Of a stretch of 64,000 nucleotides of DNA, positions 28,919 to 36,285 are shown in pieces. Under the pieces are notes generated by a model. It worked only from the letters and a program-made list of their open reading frames with translations, made no database searches and had not been told where the DNA came from. Position 1 is the stretch's first letter; each line of letters starts with the position of its first letter. The DNA is taken from contig NZ_JAUSUJ010000028.1 in the NCBI RefSeq assembly GCF_030813915.1, positions 1 to 64,000 of the forward strand, written 5' to 3'. The stretch is from Rhodoplanes tepidamans (GTDB lineage Bacteria; Pseudomonadota; Alphaproteobacteria; Rhizobiales; Xanthobacteraceae). The position numbers and the translations under genes were made by a program.

Positions 28919-29404
28919 CCACGGCCGAACGCGGCGCCCCGAATCGCCCACCGGCTCCGGGCTGCGATCGACACCGCCGGCGCCGTCCGCCCGGCCACGC
29001 CCGCCGGGTTCGCGACCGCGAAACCTTATGAAAACGCCGTGTCCGGTTATCGGTATCCCGGCCCCGCCTTATGGCCGCGCGAGGCGACCTTATGGCTGCG
29101 CTGCAGATCGGTTTTCGGGTCCCGAAAAGTGTGGCTTCGGAGCGACGGGGAGGAGGATTCGTCCTTTGCAGTACGGGACTTGACGGATGTGCAGCGGGGC
29201 CGGGCACCGTAAGTCAGGCACGCCGCTGGCCGACGGCTGGCGGTGCCCTCCTTGGGCGTTTCCTCCCTAGACTTCGGGCCGCCGACGTTCACGCCGTGCG
29301 GCCTCTTTTTTTGCGCCCAGGTCGGGACACAGGCGCCCGCCAGCCGTCGGCGCGCAGTCTTTCCGAAATGCGCGAGGAAGTCGAGTCGGGCGCGGCGCCT
29401 TGCC
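28919..29404. other. Gene-free stretch between repeat and phage-gene remnant
   Basis: No gene was recognised on either strand. A run of seven T residues near 29311-29317, preceded by GGGCCGC..GCGGCC that can pair, looks terminator-like on the plus strand. The rest reads as random GC-rich sequence and is consistent with decayed prophage or insertion-sequence DNA, given the two remnants that follow. Confidence 0.4.
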
Positions 29405-29600
29405 GTCCGGCGTCTACGTCGAGGTCCCGCTCGGCCGCGCCCCGCCAACGCCCGGCGCATCATGCCCAGGCGTTGGCTCCCGGCGCGTCGGCGGCGGAGG
29501 CGGCCCGAGCAGCCGGGATGACGGAGCGGAGCGCTGTCGGTTGCGCCGGCGCTCGCGCCGAGAAGCGGGTGCAGCCAGGGAAGGCTGTTCTGAGACGTCG
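29405..29600 (+). pseudogene. Decayed Mor-like phage activator gene fragment
   Basis: This segment aligns by eye with the 3' half of the intact Mor-like gene at 43472-43867. Shared blocks include GTCGAGGTCCCGCTCGGCCG and GCCGGGATGACGGAGCGGAG, in the same order and ending with the same GGCTGTTCTGA stop context. Several single-base indels disrupt the frame (it starts SGVYVEVPLGRAP as in the intact protein, then shifts). It is a remnant of another Mu-like element, 3.4 kb outside the present prophage. Confidence 0.75.
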
Positions 29601-29639
29601 ACGCCAGCACATCGAAAGCAGGGGTGTTCGATTTTATGG

Positions 29640-29790
29640 CCGAAGTCGCACCAGTAGCCGACGGATGTGATGATAAGGATTTCGGCAAGAAAGCTGATGG
29701 CGAGCCGGTCCTGACGAGGTCGACGCAGCGGAAATCCTTCGGTTGCGGAATCTGCGTTCGATGGCGTTTCTGATGCCCTGTCGCCACTGC
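29640..29790 (-). pseudogene. IS5-type transposase C-terminal remnant
   Basis: On the minus strand, three frames together spell the typical end of an IS5/IS427-group transposase: RQGIRNAIERRF, then KDFRCVDLV, then QDRLAISFLAEILIITSVGYW, corresponding to the usual RNxIERxFxRLKDFRRVATRYDRLAxxFLA. At least two frameshifts separate the pieces. Only the 3' end survives, just upstream of the phytochrome gene, so the element is dead. Confidence 0.6.
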
Positions 29791-29864
29791 CTCGACTTGG
29801 TTGCTGTAAGCACAAGCCCGTGAGCGCTCATTGACTCCAGCGCGAGCTAGGAGGATGGTATTAC

Positions 29865-32477
29865 ATGCCGCAGCCTCCTACTCACGGCGCACCTGGACGC
29901 GAGCGGCCGATGCTGCATTCCAGCCAAGCGGACCTCACTGGCTGCGACCGTGAGCCCATCCATCGGCCCGGTGCAATTCAGCCGCATGGCGTTCTGATCG
30001 CGCTCGATCCGAAAACGCTCGAGGTCGTGCAGGTCGCCGGACCCGCTGCCACGTATTTCGGATTCTCCGGTCAGGCGTTGATCGGCCAGCGGCTCGAAAC
30101 GCAGATCGGCTCTGCGGCCAGGATCAGGCTCGAAGCCCAGTTCGCACACGATCCCGCCATGCCCCGCACGTCGCTGGCGCTGGAGGTGGAGATTCTCGGC
30201 AGTCGCATGGATGCGACCGCGCATCTGCACGACGGGCTGGTCATTCTCGAGCTGGAGCCGCAGCGTCCGTTGCCCGCCGCCGACGTGCTCGACCTCGTTC
30301 ATTCGATGATCGGTCAGATGCGCCCGGCAGAGCGACTGGAGACGCTGCTGCAGTCCTTGGCCGATCAGGTCCAGCATGTCACCGGCTATGACCGTGTGAT
30401 GGTCTACCGGTTCCAGGCGGACGACAGCGGCCATGTCGTGGCCGAGGCCCGCTCGGCGGAGGCGGTGCCGTCCTATCTCGACCTGCATTATCCCGCGAGC
30501 GACATCCCCGCACAGGCCCGCGAGCTCTATGCCAGGAGCTGGATCCGCTACATTCCGGATGCGGCCTACACGCCCGAGCCGCTGGTTCCGCCGCTCAATC
30601 CGAGGACCGGGGAACCGTTGGATCTGAGCTGGAGCCGGCTGCGCGCCGTCTCGCCGGTCCACCTCGAATATCTCGGCAACATGGGCGTGCGCTCGTCGAT
30701 GTCGCTGTCGTTGATGGTCGGGAGCAGGCTCTGGGGTCTGATCGCGTGCCACGCGGCGGCGCCCCTCTATCTCAGCGCCAGGCTGCGGCTGGCGCTCGAA
30801 GTGTTCGCTCAGCTCGCCTCGCTTCACCTGGGCAGCACGATCGACCTCGGCGAGGCTAACGAGCGAATCCGGTTCCGCGACGTCCACGATCAATTGACCC
30901 GCGCCATGAGCCAGCAAGGCTTGGCCGAGGCGCTAATCGGCTCCCGCCCCAACCTCCTGGACTATATTCAGGCCGCGGGTGTCGTGGTCAGGGTCGAAGG
31001 CGAAAACTTCGCACTCGGACAAGCGCCCGATGACGGGCAACTCGACGCCCCGGTCGAATGGCTCAACCGCACCCGGTCCGAGGGCGTGTTCTTCACCGAC
31101 CATCTGGCGGCGGATTATCCCGCGGCCGAAGGCTTCCTCGACCGCGGCGCAGGCCTGCTGGCGCTGTCGGTGTCGCGCCAGCCGCGCGATTACGTGCTCT
31201 GGTTCCTTCCCGAGGTCATCTCGACCGTGACATGGGCGGGAGATCCCAGCAAGCCCGTGACGTCGGGCCCGCTCGGCGACCGGCTCACGCCGCGCAAATC
31301 CTTCGCCGCCTGGACGGAAACCGTGGCCGGCCGGTCGCGCCCGTGGCGCGCCGTCGAAATCGACGCCGCCATCCTGCTCCGCACCACCGTGCTGGAAGTG
31401 GTGCTGCATCGCATCGATCAGGCGCTGCGCGAGAAGGCCAAGGCGAATATTCAGCAGAACCTGCTGATGAACGAGCTGGACCACAGGGTCAAGAACACCA
31501 TCGCCACCATTCAGTCGCTGGTGCGGCTGTCGAGCAAGAGCGCCGACGAGCTGGTCGACTTCACCCGCTCGATCGAAAAGCGGCTCCAGGCGATGGCGAA
31601 GGCTCACACCCTCTTGTCGGCCTCGCGCTGGCAGAGCGCCTCGATGCGGACGATCGTCGAAGAAGAGTTCGCCGCCCTGAGGTCCCGGTTGGACGTCGGC
31701 GTCATCATAGAGGGCGACGAGTACGCGCTCGAGCCGCGCGCGGCGCTCTCCTTTGCCCTGGCTTTGCATGAGCTGATCACAAACGCCGTCAAGCACGGCA
31801 GTCTTTCGAACGCGGCGGGAAAGGTTCTTGTGACCTGGAACGAGGTTTCCAGAGACGACAGGACGTGGCTCGCCTTCCACTGGACCGAGGTGGGAGGTCC
31901 GCCAGTGATGCCCACGGAACGACGTGGCTTCGGCCGCACCCTGTTGGAGCGGGTGTTCGCCGAGGACGTGAGCGGGCGGGTCGATCTGGCCATGAACCCG
32001 GAGGGCGTTCGCTGCCTCATCGAATTTCCATTCGAGCGGCTCGTTCCGGTGGCGCCGGTTGCCGAGAAGACGCACTACGGCCGCGCTGCCCCGGTGGAGC
32101 GGGAGCGACCGGGAACCCTGGTCGGCGTCCGGATGCTGGTGGTGGAGGACGACGGCCTGATCGCCGCCGACTTGGCCGAAATCTTGCGAAGCGCGGGCGC
32201 GACCGTGATCGGTCCTTATGGGCGGCTCGGCGAAGGTCTCGCTGCGGCGGCCGACGAGGATTTCGACATTGTGCTGCTCGACGTCAATCTCCGCGGCAGA
32301 CCGTCTTGGCCGATCGCCAATCTGGTCATCGACAGGGGCATCCCTGTCGTACTGGCGACCGGCTACTCCGAGGCCTTCGAGCGGCCTGCTGCCTTGGCCG
32401 GGCTCATCACGGTCAACAAACCCTACGACTCGGCCCTGCTTCTGAGTGAAATGCAACGCGCGCTCGTTTCAAGTTAA
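29865..32477 (+). CDS. Bacteriophytochrome hybrid histidine kinase (PAS-GAF-PHY-HWE-REC)
   Basis: An 870-aa red/far-red photoreceptor. ATG 29865 has AGGAGG nine bases upstream. Cys27 in LTGCDREPIHRPGAIQPHG is the biliverdin-attachment cysteine of bacteriophytochromes. PAS covers about 24-130 and GAF about 150-320, with YPASDIPAQARELY. PHY covers about 335-510, with the tongue motif LTPRKSFAAW. The kinase has phospho-acceptor His540 in NELDHRVKNTIAT and WTEVGGPPV, marking the HWE group. A C-terminal receiver domain has phospho-acceptor Asp806 in DIVLLDVNL and Lys in TVNKPYD. No heme oxygenase (bphO) is adjacent, so biliverdin must come from elsewhere. It is the last host gene before the prophage; its promoter region lies in IS-derived DNA. 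Output partners are unknown. Confidence 0.95.
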   Translation: MPQPPTHGAPGRERPMLHSSQADLTGCDREPIHRPGAIQPHGVLIALDPKTLEVVQVAGPAATYFGFSGQALIGQRLETQIGSAARIRLEAQFAHDPAMPRTSLALEVEILGSRMDATAHLHDGLVILELEPQRPLPAADVLDLVHSMIGQMRPAERLETLLQSLADQVQHVTGYDRVMVYRFQADDSGHVVAEARSAEAVPSYLDLHYPASDIPAQARELYARSWIRYIPDAAYTPEPLVPPLNPRTGEPLDLSWSRLRAVSPVHLEYLGNMGVRSSMSLSLMVGSRLWGLIACHAAAPLYLSARLRLALEVFAQLASLHLGSTIDLGEANERIRFRDVHDQLTRAMSQQGLAEALIGSRPNLLDYIQAAGVVVRVEGENFALGQAPDDGQLDAPVEWLNRTRSEGVFFTDHLAADYPAAEGFLDRGAGLLALSVSRQPRDYVLWFLPEVISTVTWAGDPSKPVTSGPLGDRLTPRKSFAAWTETVAGRSRPWRAVEIDAAILLRTTVLEVVLHRIDQALREKAKANIQQNLLMNELDHRVKNTIATIQSLVRLSSKSADELVDFTRSIEKRLQAMAKAHTLLSASRWQSASMRTIVEEEFAALRSRLDVGVIIEGDEYALEPRAALSFALALHELITNAVKHGSLSNAAGKVLVTWNEVSRDDRTWLAFHWTEVGGPPVMPTERRGFGRTLLERVFAEDVSGRVDLAMNPEGVRCLIEFPFERLVPVAPVAEKTHYGRAAPVERERPGTLVGVRMLVVEDDGLIAADLAEILRSAGATVIGPYGRLGEGLAAAADEDFDIVLLDVNLRGRPSWPIANLVIDRGIPVVLATGYSEAFERPAALAGLITVNKPYDSALLLSEMQRALVSS

Positions 32478-33093
32478 TACTCGCTACACACATCAAGTGC
32501 GTTCCCTGACGCTTTCAGCGGCTTCCATCTGTTCTGATCCCGCCATCGTCCGGTTTCTCCCAGTCGACGACATGGCTGCCGGGCGCTCGGCCCGGAGCGC
32601 GTCGACGGCGAACTGGGCGACGCTGCATCGATACGGCGCCCGCCGCCCGCCGGGTCGACGTCCGTCCGCACTGTTCGGAGACGCATGCCCCAGGGGCTTG
32701 GCAGAGAGACCGAGGCAGCCCGACCGAGGGCGCTTCAGCCCCACCATTCCGCTGCCACTCGATCTTGCTGTAACCCGCAAGATCAGATGGCATGGGCGGG
32801 ATCTGGCGGGAACGGCCGGGATCAGCCGGGAAAACCTCGACGGTGGCGGAACTTGACGGGCGCGGCGGGGGCGGACGGCGGATCCGGGGGGCGCAAGATC
32901 GGATGGCACGGCGCGTGACGGCGCGGCGGAAAAAGCGTCGACGAGTCAGTGGCGAAGGGTGACGCGGCGTCACTGTTCCAGCCGACGCCGGCGATCGTAC
33001 CACAAACCATTGAAAACACGACCGAGCTGGCCCGAAAGCCGCGACCCGGTGATGGGTCGAACAGTGACGCGGCGATGCACCGTCGTCCGAGCC
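32478..33093. other. 616-bp non-coding junction holding the prophage left end
   Basis: No protein gene is supported. The left part (to about 32768) is probably host DNA. The right part is repeat-rich: two 20-base repeats of GGGATC..CGGGAA type near 32798-32837, a perfect 15-bp palindrome GTGACGCGGCGTCAC at 32959-32973, and a 12-bp inverted pair GCGTCACTGTTC (32967-32978) and GAACAGTGACGC (33059-33070). These fit the left end of a Mu-like element and the 3' region of the leftward repressor transcript. Confidence 0.5.
32769..32912. repeat. Candidate attL: left terminus with two MuA-type end sites
   Basis: TGTAACC at 32769 matches the TG(T) start of Mu-type ends. Inside it, CGCAAGATCAGATGGCATGG (32776-32795) and CGCAAGATCGGATGGCACGG (32892-32911) match at 18 of 20 positions in the same orientation, 116 bp apart, comparable to the L1 and L2 spacing of Mu. 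The five host bases before the TG are CTTGC, which would be the target duplication. GATCTTGC and GCAAGATC also form an inverted repeat across the proposed junction. The right end lies outside the window, so this is unconfirmed. Confidence 0.5.
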
Positions 33094-33504
33094 TCAACGG
33101 GTTCCGGCAGACGAGCGCACTGAGCGTTCGCAGTCCGCCATCTGCCGCCGATACTCCCGGTCGTCGGCCAAGAGCGCGGCCCGAACCCGGTCCGGCGGCA
33201 GATCGATGTCGTAGATCATGTTCAACAGCGTCTGGGTGGCGACGCCGCAGAAGATCCGCCCCAGTTCGCCGGGCTTGGTTGCGGCTATGATGGCCGCGTG
33301 GTTCGCGAGCAAGGCTCGGCGGGGCGCTGCGAGCGCCTCTCGATCGTGCGTTGCGATTCCGGCTCGGACCGTACGCTCCGCGTCCCGAATGCTCCGGACG
33401 ATCTGCACCAAGTCGGCGCCCAGGGCGGGACCCGACGCGCCTATGACGCCGACGAAAGCGATCAAGGTCCCGATCACGCGCCTCAGATCGTCCGCCCGTA
33501 CCAT
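33094..33504 (-). CDS. Small exported protein downstream of the prophage repressor
   Basis: A 136-aa protein starting at ATG 33504 and overlapping the repressor gene by 22 bases. Residues 11-30 form a hydrophobic signal (IGTLIAFVGVIGASGPALGA, with cleavage near ALGA-DL). The mature about 106 residues are helical and charged, with two cysteines (86 and 125) that could form a disulfide. It is the last gene of the leftward lysogenic transcript, so it should be made in the lysogen. No family is recognised. Position suggests a lysogenic-conversion or superinfection-exclusion protein; that is inference. Confidence 0.65.
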   Translation of the reverse strand: MVRADDLRRVIGTLIAFVGVIGASGPALGADLVQIVRSIRDAERTVRAGIATHDREALAAPRRALLANHAAIIAATKPGELGRIFCGVATQTLLNMIYDIDLPPDRVRAALLADDREYRRQMADCERSVRSSAGTR

Positions 33505-34157
33505 CTCACGCGTCCCTCGACCCGCAGCTCGGGCAGCTCGGCAGCCGGGATGACCTCGTCGTCGTAGTGCTGATTGTCGGACTTCAGCACGGCGCTGCCG
33601 TCGCGCCGCGTCTGGATGCGCTTCACCAGCACCATCCCGCCGAGAACCAGCACGTAGATCCCATTGTCGACGACGCTGTCGATGCCCCGGTCGATCAGGA
33701 GAAGGTCGCCGTCCCGAATGGTCGGCTCCATCGAGTCGCCGACCGCGATCAGGACCTCGGCCTGCCGGGCATTCAGGCCGATCCGGCGCAGCCATTCGGT
33801 GCGAAACGCCACGAATCGCGATGTGCCGTCGAGATCGTCCAGCGGGACTAAGGCGCCGGGACCCGCACTGGCCCGCACGTCGTAGCGCCGGACGAACGAA
33901 AAATCCTCAATTATATCAGTATCTTGAAGCTTATTGACGCCTGCGACCAGCCATTCCAGCGAGACCCGCCCCGCCTTCGCCAAAGCGATTATCGTGGCGA
34001 GGCTCGGGTCGCCGCCGCCCAGGATCTTGTTCAAGCCGGACTGCGAGATGCCGGCCCGCCGGGCGAAGTCGGCCTGCGTCGATCCAGAAACAAGCTCCTG
34101 CAATCGCAAATGAAATTGCGAAAGCTCACGAGCCGGTTGCTTGCGAGGGCGGGGCAC
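33483..34157 (-). CDS. Prophage repressor, Cro/CI HTH plus S24 LexA-like peptidase
   Basis: A 224-aa repressor. An N-terminal HTH (about 15-65: STQADFARRAGISQSGLNKIL) is followed by a hinge, an Ala-Gly autocleavage site in RASAGPGALV and an S24 peptidase with the nucleophile Ser in VGDSMEPTIRDGDLLLIDRG and the Lys in GGMVLVKRIQ. It is thus probably induced by RecA-stimulated self-cleavage, unlike Mu c, which has no peptidase domain. I start at GTG 34157. The frame is open to a GTG at 34220, but the extra 21 residues would be encoded by the operator repeats. A ribosome site is not obvious, so the message may be leaderless. Confidence 0.88.
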   Translation of the reverse strand: MPRPRKQPARELSQFHLRLQELVSGSTQADFARRAGISQSGLNKILGGGDPSLATIIALAKAGRVSLEWLVAGVNKLQDTDIIEDFSFVRRYDVRASAGPGALVPLDDLDGTSRFVAFRTEWLRRIGLNARQAEVLIAVGDSMEPTIRDGDLLLIDRGIDSVVDNGIYVLVLGGMVLVKRIQTRRDGSAVLKSDNQHYDDEVIPAAELPELRVEGRVRWYGRTI

Positions 34158-34173
34158 GCTGTGTAATCCACTA

Positions 34174-34216
34174 AAGCGATAATCCGCCTTGCGATTTATC
34201 GCTATGGCGATTATCG
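34174..34216. promoter_or_regulatory. Prophage operator region with GCGAT half-sites
   Basis: Three related elements lie between the divergent repressor and Ner-like genes: GCGATAATC (34176-34184), the near-palindrome GCGATTTATCGC (34191-34202) and GCGATTATCG (34207-34216). An 11-base copy, GCGATTATCGT, also occurs inside the repressor coding sequence at 33985-33995. These are candidate binding sites for the repressor and/or Ner, and by analogy with Mu the region could double as a transposition enhancer. Confidence 0.55.
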
Positions 34217-34282
34217 TCACCCAAGTGATTTGCCGACCCAGAAAAACCGGCCGTGAGGGCGGCCGGTGCTCCGGAGACCGAG

Positions 34283-34582
34283 ATGCGGAAACGGCGTTGG
34301 GATCGTCATGCCATCAAGGCGGAGGTGCACCGTCGCGGCATGACCCTGCTCGGGATCGCCCGCGGCGCGGGTCTCGAGCCGAGTGCGTGCAAGGTCGCGC
34401 TGCGCCGTCGCAACTACGGCGGCGAGCGAGCGATCGCGGCGGCGCTCGGGATCGAGCCCTCCGTCCTGTGGCCCGAGCGATACGACGCCAGACCCGTCTC
34501 TCCCCAGCAGCGTACCCGACTCGGGTCGGCCGCCACCAGTCAAAACGCCCCCGTGGGCTGGACATCGCGAGGGCTGCCGTGA
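34283..34582 (+). CDS. Ner/Nlp-like winged helix-turn-helix regulator
   Basis: A 99-aa DNA-binding protein starting at ATG 34283 behind GGAGACC. Residues 4-70 (WDRHAIKAEVHRRGMTLLGIARGAGLEPSACKVALRRRNYGGERAIAAALGIEPSVLWPERY region) match the Ner/SfsB family, including the terminal LWPERY. In Mu, Ner shuts down early and repressor promoters after induction. It is divergent from the LexA-like repressor across the operator repeats. The last about 25 residues are low complexity. It overlaps the next gene by 4 bases. Confidence 0.85.
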   Translation: MRKRRWDRHAIKAEVHRRGMTLLGIARGAGLEPSACKVALRRRNYGGERAIAAALGIEPSVLWPERYDARPVSPQQRTRLGSAATSQNAPVGWTSRGLP

Positions 34583-34974
34583 GCCGCCGGATGTCAGGCT
34601 TTCGCGTGCCGATGGATATCGGGCCGAGCACCGCACAGCGGCTGTACGTCCACGGAGTGGTGATCGCTGGCCTCGTCTGCGCCTGGCTCACCCTGTCGGC
34701 CGTCATCCTGGAGGCCATCACCCCGCGCCAGCCGAACCAGGCCGCGACCGCACCGAACGAGCCGCGCGCGGCGTTCGGCCTTCCCTGTGAACAGCCCGGT
34801 CGGCCCGAACCGACGCGGGCCGCGATGCGCGCCACCTGCGCGCCGGTCCTTCGCGGGCCGTCTGTGGTGGGGCGGCGGGGCTACCCGCATGGCGGGGACG
34901 CCCCCGCACCGGCTGGTCCGAACTCCGGCGGGCGCGCTCCCGGCGCGTCCGCCGGTCTTTTTGAAGCGCGTTGA
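34579..34974 (+). CDS. Small membrane hypothetical protein
   Basis: A 131-aa protein starting at GTG 34579 with GAGGG upstream and a GTGA overlap with the Ner-like gene. One TM segment (about 24-46: LYVHGVVIAGLVCAWLTLSAVILE) lies between an Arg-rich N-terminus and a Pro/Gly/Ala-rich C-terminal region. There is no recognised family. The second half has weak coding character, so the true end of function may be shorter. It lies in the early operon before the ParB-like gene. Confidence 0.5.
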   Translation: MSRRMSGFRVPMDIGPSTAQRLYVHGVVIAGLVCAWLTLSAVILEAITPRQPNQAATAPNEPRAAFGLPCEQPGRPEPTRAAMRATCAPVLRGPSVVGRRGYPHGGDAPAPAGPNSGGRAPGASAGLFEAR

Positions 34975-34985
34975 GAACGGCGGAC

Positions 34986-35825
34986 ATGACCATCAAAACT
35001 ATCGAGATCGAAAAGATCGACGCCAGCGGACGGCTGCGGCCGACCCGCCCCGAATGGATCGAAGCCTTCGCCGAGCAGATCGCCGCCGGCGACGAGTTGC
35101 CGGCGATCGAGGTGGTCGAAGCCGGCGACGGTTATCGGCTGATCACCGGCAAGCATCGGCTCGAAGCCCACAGGCAGGCGGGTCGGACCGTCATCGCGGC
35201 GGAGGTGAAGGATCCGGCGAAGTACGGCGACGAGGCGTCGCGCCGGCTCCGCGAGATCAAGGAGAACTTTTACAGGGTCGGGCTGACGGAGCTCGATCGC
35301 TGCGTCGCCATCGCGGCCTGGAAGGACATCTACGAGGCGACGAACCCTCTGCCGAAACGCGGCCGGAAGAGCGCCGAGGAAATTGCCGCAGAATCTGCGG
35401 GAATTTTCTCGGCGAGCTTCTCGAAGGCTGCGGCCGAGGTGCTCGCCATCTCCGAGCGCTCCGTCCAGGTCGCCGTGAAGATCGCGACCGGCATCGAGAA
35501 GGGGGTCCGCGCCGCGCTCGCGCTGCATCAGGTCGCCGATCATCAGGCGGACCTGCTCGCCCTCGCGCAGCAGACGAGCACACGACAGGAGGCCATCGCC
35601 GCGCTGCTGCTCGATCCCGAGCAGGGCATCGACTCGGTCGCGGTGGCGATTGCGACGCTCGACAGAACTCCGGCCCGGGCCCGCGCCGCCGCGTGGGAGA
35701 AGCTGTCCAATCGCTTCGCGCGGCTGAAGGAGGCGCAGCAGCACGCGTTCTTCGAGGCGCATCACGACGCCATCACGCTGTGGCTCTCCAAGCGCAGCGC
35801 CGGTGCCCAGACCACCAAGCGGTGA
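34986..35825 (+). CDS. ParB/Srx N-terminal domain protein
   Basis: A 279-aa protein. Residues 1-95 form a ParB/sulfiredoxin-like domain with the hallmark GDGYRLITGKHRLEAHRQAG, followed by a helical region containing NFYRVGLTELDRCVAIAAW and SKAAAEVLAISERSVQVAVKI, an HTH-like segment. Such proteins are common just before transposase A in alphaproteobacterial Mu-like phages. They may bind DNA or CTP, or act as regulators; the role here is not established. It sits 4 bases before the next gene. Confidence 0.8.
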   Translation: MTIKTIEIEKIDASGRLRPTRPEWIEAFAEQIAAGDELPAIEVVEAGDGYRLITGKHRLEAHRQAGRTVIAAEVKDPAKYGDEASRRLREIKENFYRVGLTELDRCVAIAAWKDIYEATNPLPKRGRKSAEEIAAESAGIFSASFSKAAAEVLAISERSVQVAVKIATGIEKGVRAALALHQVADHQADLLALAQQTSTRQEAIAALLLDPEQGIDSVAVAIATLDRTPARARAAAWEKLSNRFARLKEAQQHAFFEAHHDAITLWLSKRSAGAQTTKR

Positions 35826-35829
35826 CGTC

Positions 35830-36285
35830 ATGGCCCCGCGCCGGGACACCTCCACGCTCGATCTGTTCCGCGACTTCGAGCCGGCGCCCGTGGTGCCGCG
35901 CTTCGCGGCCGACGAGGTCAAGGCGTGGACCCCGGCGCGGCGGCTCTCCCGCGCGATCGCCAAGACGCTCGACGAGTGCGGCCGCTCCCGCGAGGAGGTG
36001 GCCACTGCGCTCTCGGAGCATCTCGGCGAGCGCGTCTCCAAGGCGATGCTCGACGCCTACGCCTCCCCCGAAAAGCCGCATGCGATCTCGGCGCAGCGGC
36101 TCGCCGCGCTGGCCGTCGTCACGGGCGACGTGCGCCCCTTCAACACGCTCCTCGACGCCGCCGGGCTGATCGTGATCGAGGCGAAATACGAGGCGCTCCT
36201 GCGGCGTGAGAAGGCCCGGGAGCTGCGCGAGCGGCTCGACCGCGAGATCGAGGCGGCCGACGCGGCATGGAAGGCGCGGCGATGA
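35830..36285 (+). CDS. Early-region hypothetical, HTH-like
   Basis: A 151-aa helical protein directly before the transposase gene, overlapping it by 4 bases. The segment WTPARRLSRAIAKTLDECGRSREEVATALSEHLGERVSKAMLDAYASPEK reads like a helix-turn-helix fold, where ERVSKAMLDAYAS could be the recognition helix. The C-terminus is charged and probably coiled (YEALLRREKARELRERLDREIE). I know the arrangement from Mu-like phages, but no functional name. Participation in transposition is inferred from position only. Confidence 0.65.
   Translation: MAPRRDTSTLDLFRDFEPAPVVPRFAADEVKAWTPARRLSRAIAKTLDECGRSREEVATALSEHLGERVSKAMLDAYASPEKPHAISAQRLAALAVVTGDVRPFNTLLDAAGLIVIEAKYEALLRREKARELRERLDREIEAADAAWKARR

Noticed and set aside
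28849-29031. 60-codon frame encoding the AMRDP-type repeats
   Set aside because: No ribosome site, and the repeat units diverge without regard to coding; better read as a non-coding tandem repeat.
29071-29670. 199-codon plus frame across the remnant zone
   Set aside because: It crosses the Mor remnant in the wrong frame and has no domain; it is an accidental frame.
34158-34220. 21-residue N-terminal extension of the repressor
   Set aside because: It is encoded by the operator repeats, and neither start has a good ribosome site. The HTH begins well downstream.
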